From contig NC_087063.1 of the NCBI RefSeq assembly GCF_963678635.1, positions 60,985,850-61,049,849 of the forward strand: a stretch of 64,000 bases of DNA, in the 5' to 3' direction. A model generated the notes under the pieces. That model did not search any database. It was given only the letters and a program-made list of their open reading frames with translations, and was not told the DNA's origin. Shown here piece by piece: positions 63,857 through 64,000 of this stretch; positions within the stretch are counted from its first letter, which is position 1; the number at the start of each line of letters is the position of its first letter. A program made the position numbers and the translations under genes. The stretch comes from Symsagittifera roscoffensis. Taxonomy: Eukaryota; Xenacoelomorpha; Acoela; Convolutidae.

Positions 63857-64000
63857 AGAAAACTGCTTGTATCAGAGCAAAACCTTGAAAATTTTGACTG
63901 CATTTTAAGGTCTATGGAGCAGTAATAGCATGAAAAAATTAAATTGTACTAAAAATTAGAATGAAATTTAGAAAAAATTGAGATTTTTTGTGAAAAACAT
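63857..64000 (-). repeat. Family A repeat, copy A9, runs off the window
   Basis: It begins with a diverged AACTGCTTGTATCAGAG and continues with the GTCTATGGAGCAGTAATA segment to the edge of the window. Confidence 0.75.

Overview
The window is animal nuclear DNA: an AT-rich, gene-poor, repeat-rich background with one recognisable host exon and two very large LTR retrotransposons. The host exon (21032-21355, minus strand) is the first coding exon of a rhodopsin-class, biogenic-amine-type GPCR and ends in a good splice donor. Together with a TACTAAC-type intron and Ty3/gypsy elements this indicates a metazoan. I cannot name the phylum from sequence alone.

Region 1 (1-15129) is the body and 3' LTR of an errantivirus-like Ty3/gypsy element; its 5' LTR lies off the left edge. 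It is roughly twice the usual size. The order is gag-pol in one frame (23-5212), an in-frame TAA inside the integrase, the rest of the integrase (5213-6526), two tiny hydrophobic ORFs, a 379-codon ORF with no ATG (7549-8685), an 872-aa envelope glycoprotein resembling the gB/chuvirus class III type (8673-11291), and an unknown 601-aa ORF (11288-13093). A canonical 79-nt intron follows the last stop codon, and then come a polypurine tract and a 505-bp LTR. Several downstream ORFs are joined by overlapping start/stop codons.

Region 2 (15130-29683) is non-coding host DNA with the GPCR exon, short non-autonomous hAT-like elements, and copies of a ~530-bp dispersed repeat (family A) that has a hairpin near each end.

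Region 3 (29684-51248) is a complete, apparently young 21.6-kb Ty3/gypsy element. Its two 883-bp LTRs look identical by eye and both giant ORFs are intact. ORF1 (2935 aa) is gag-PR-RT-RNaseH-IN with a C-terminal macro-domain-like module. ORF2 (2959 aa) sits where env would be. It carries a coiled coil, a clear SGNH-hydrolase domain, a second degenerate SGNH-like domain and about 1900 residues I do not recognise. The hexamer CTTGAG is strongly over-represented through the whole element, including LTRs and spacers. The flanking host sequence exists a second time at 51999-52272 without the insertion, which gives an empty-site reference.

Region 4 (51249-64000) is host DNA with more family A copies (including a head-to-tail pair), a decayed L1-like non-LTR element (55998-58190), and an unusual perfect 43-bp inverted repeat enclosing a duplicated piece of that element. 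I see no complete host gene, tRNA, rRNA or CRISPR array.
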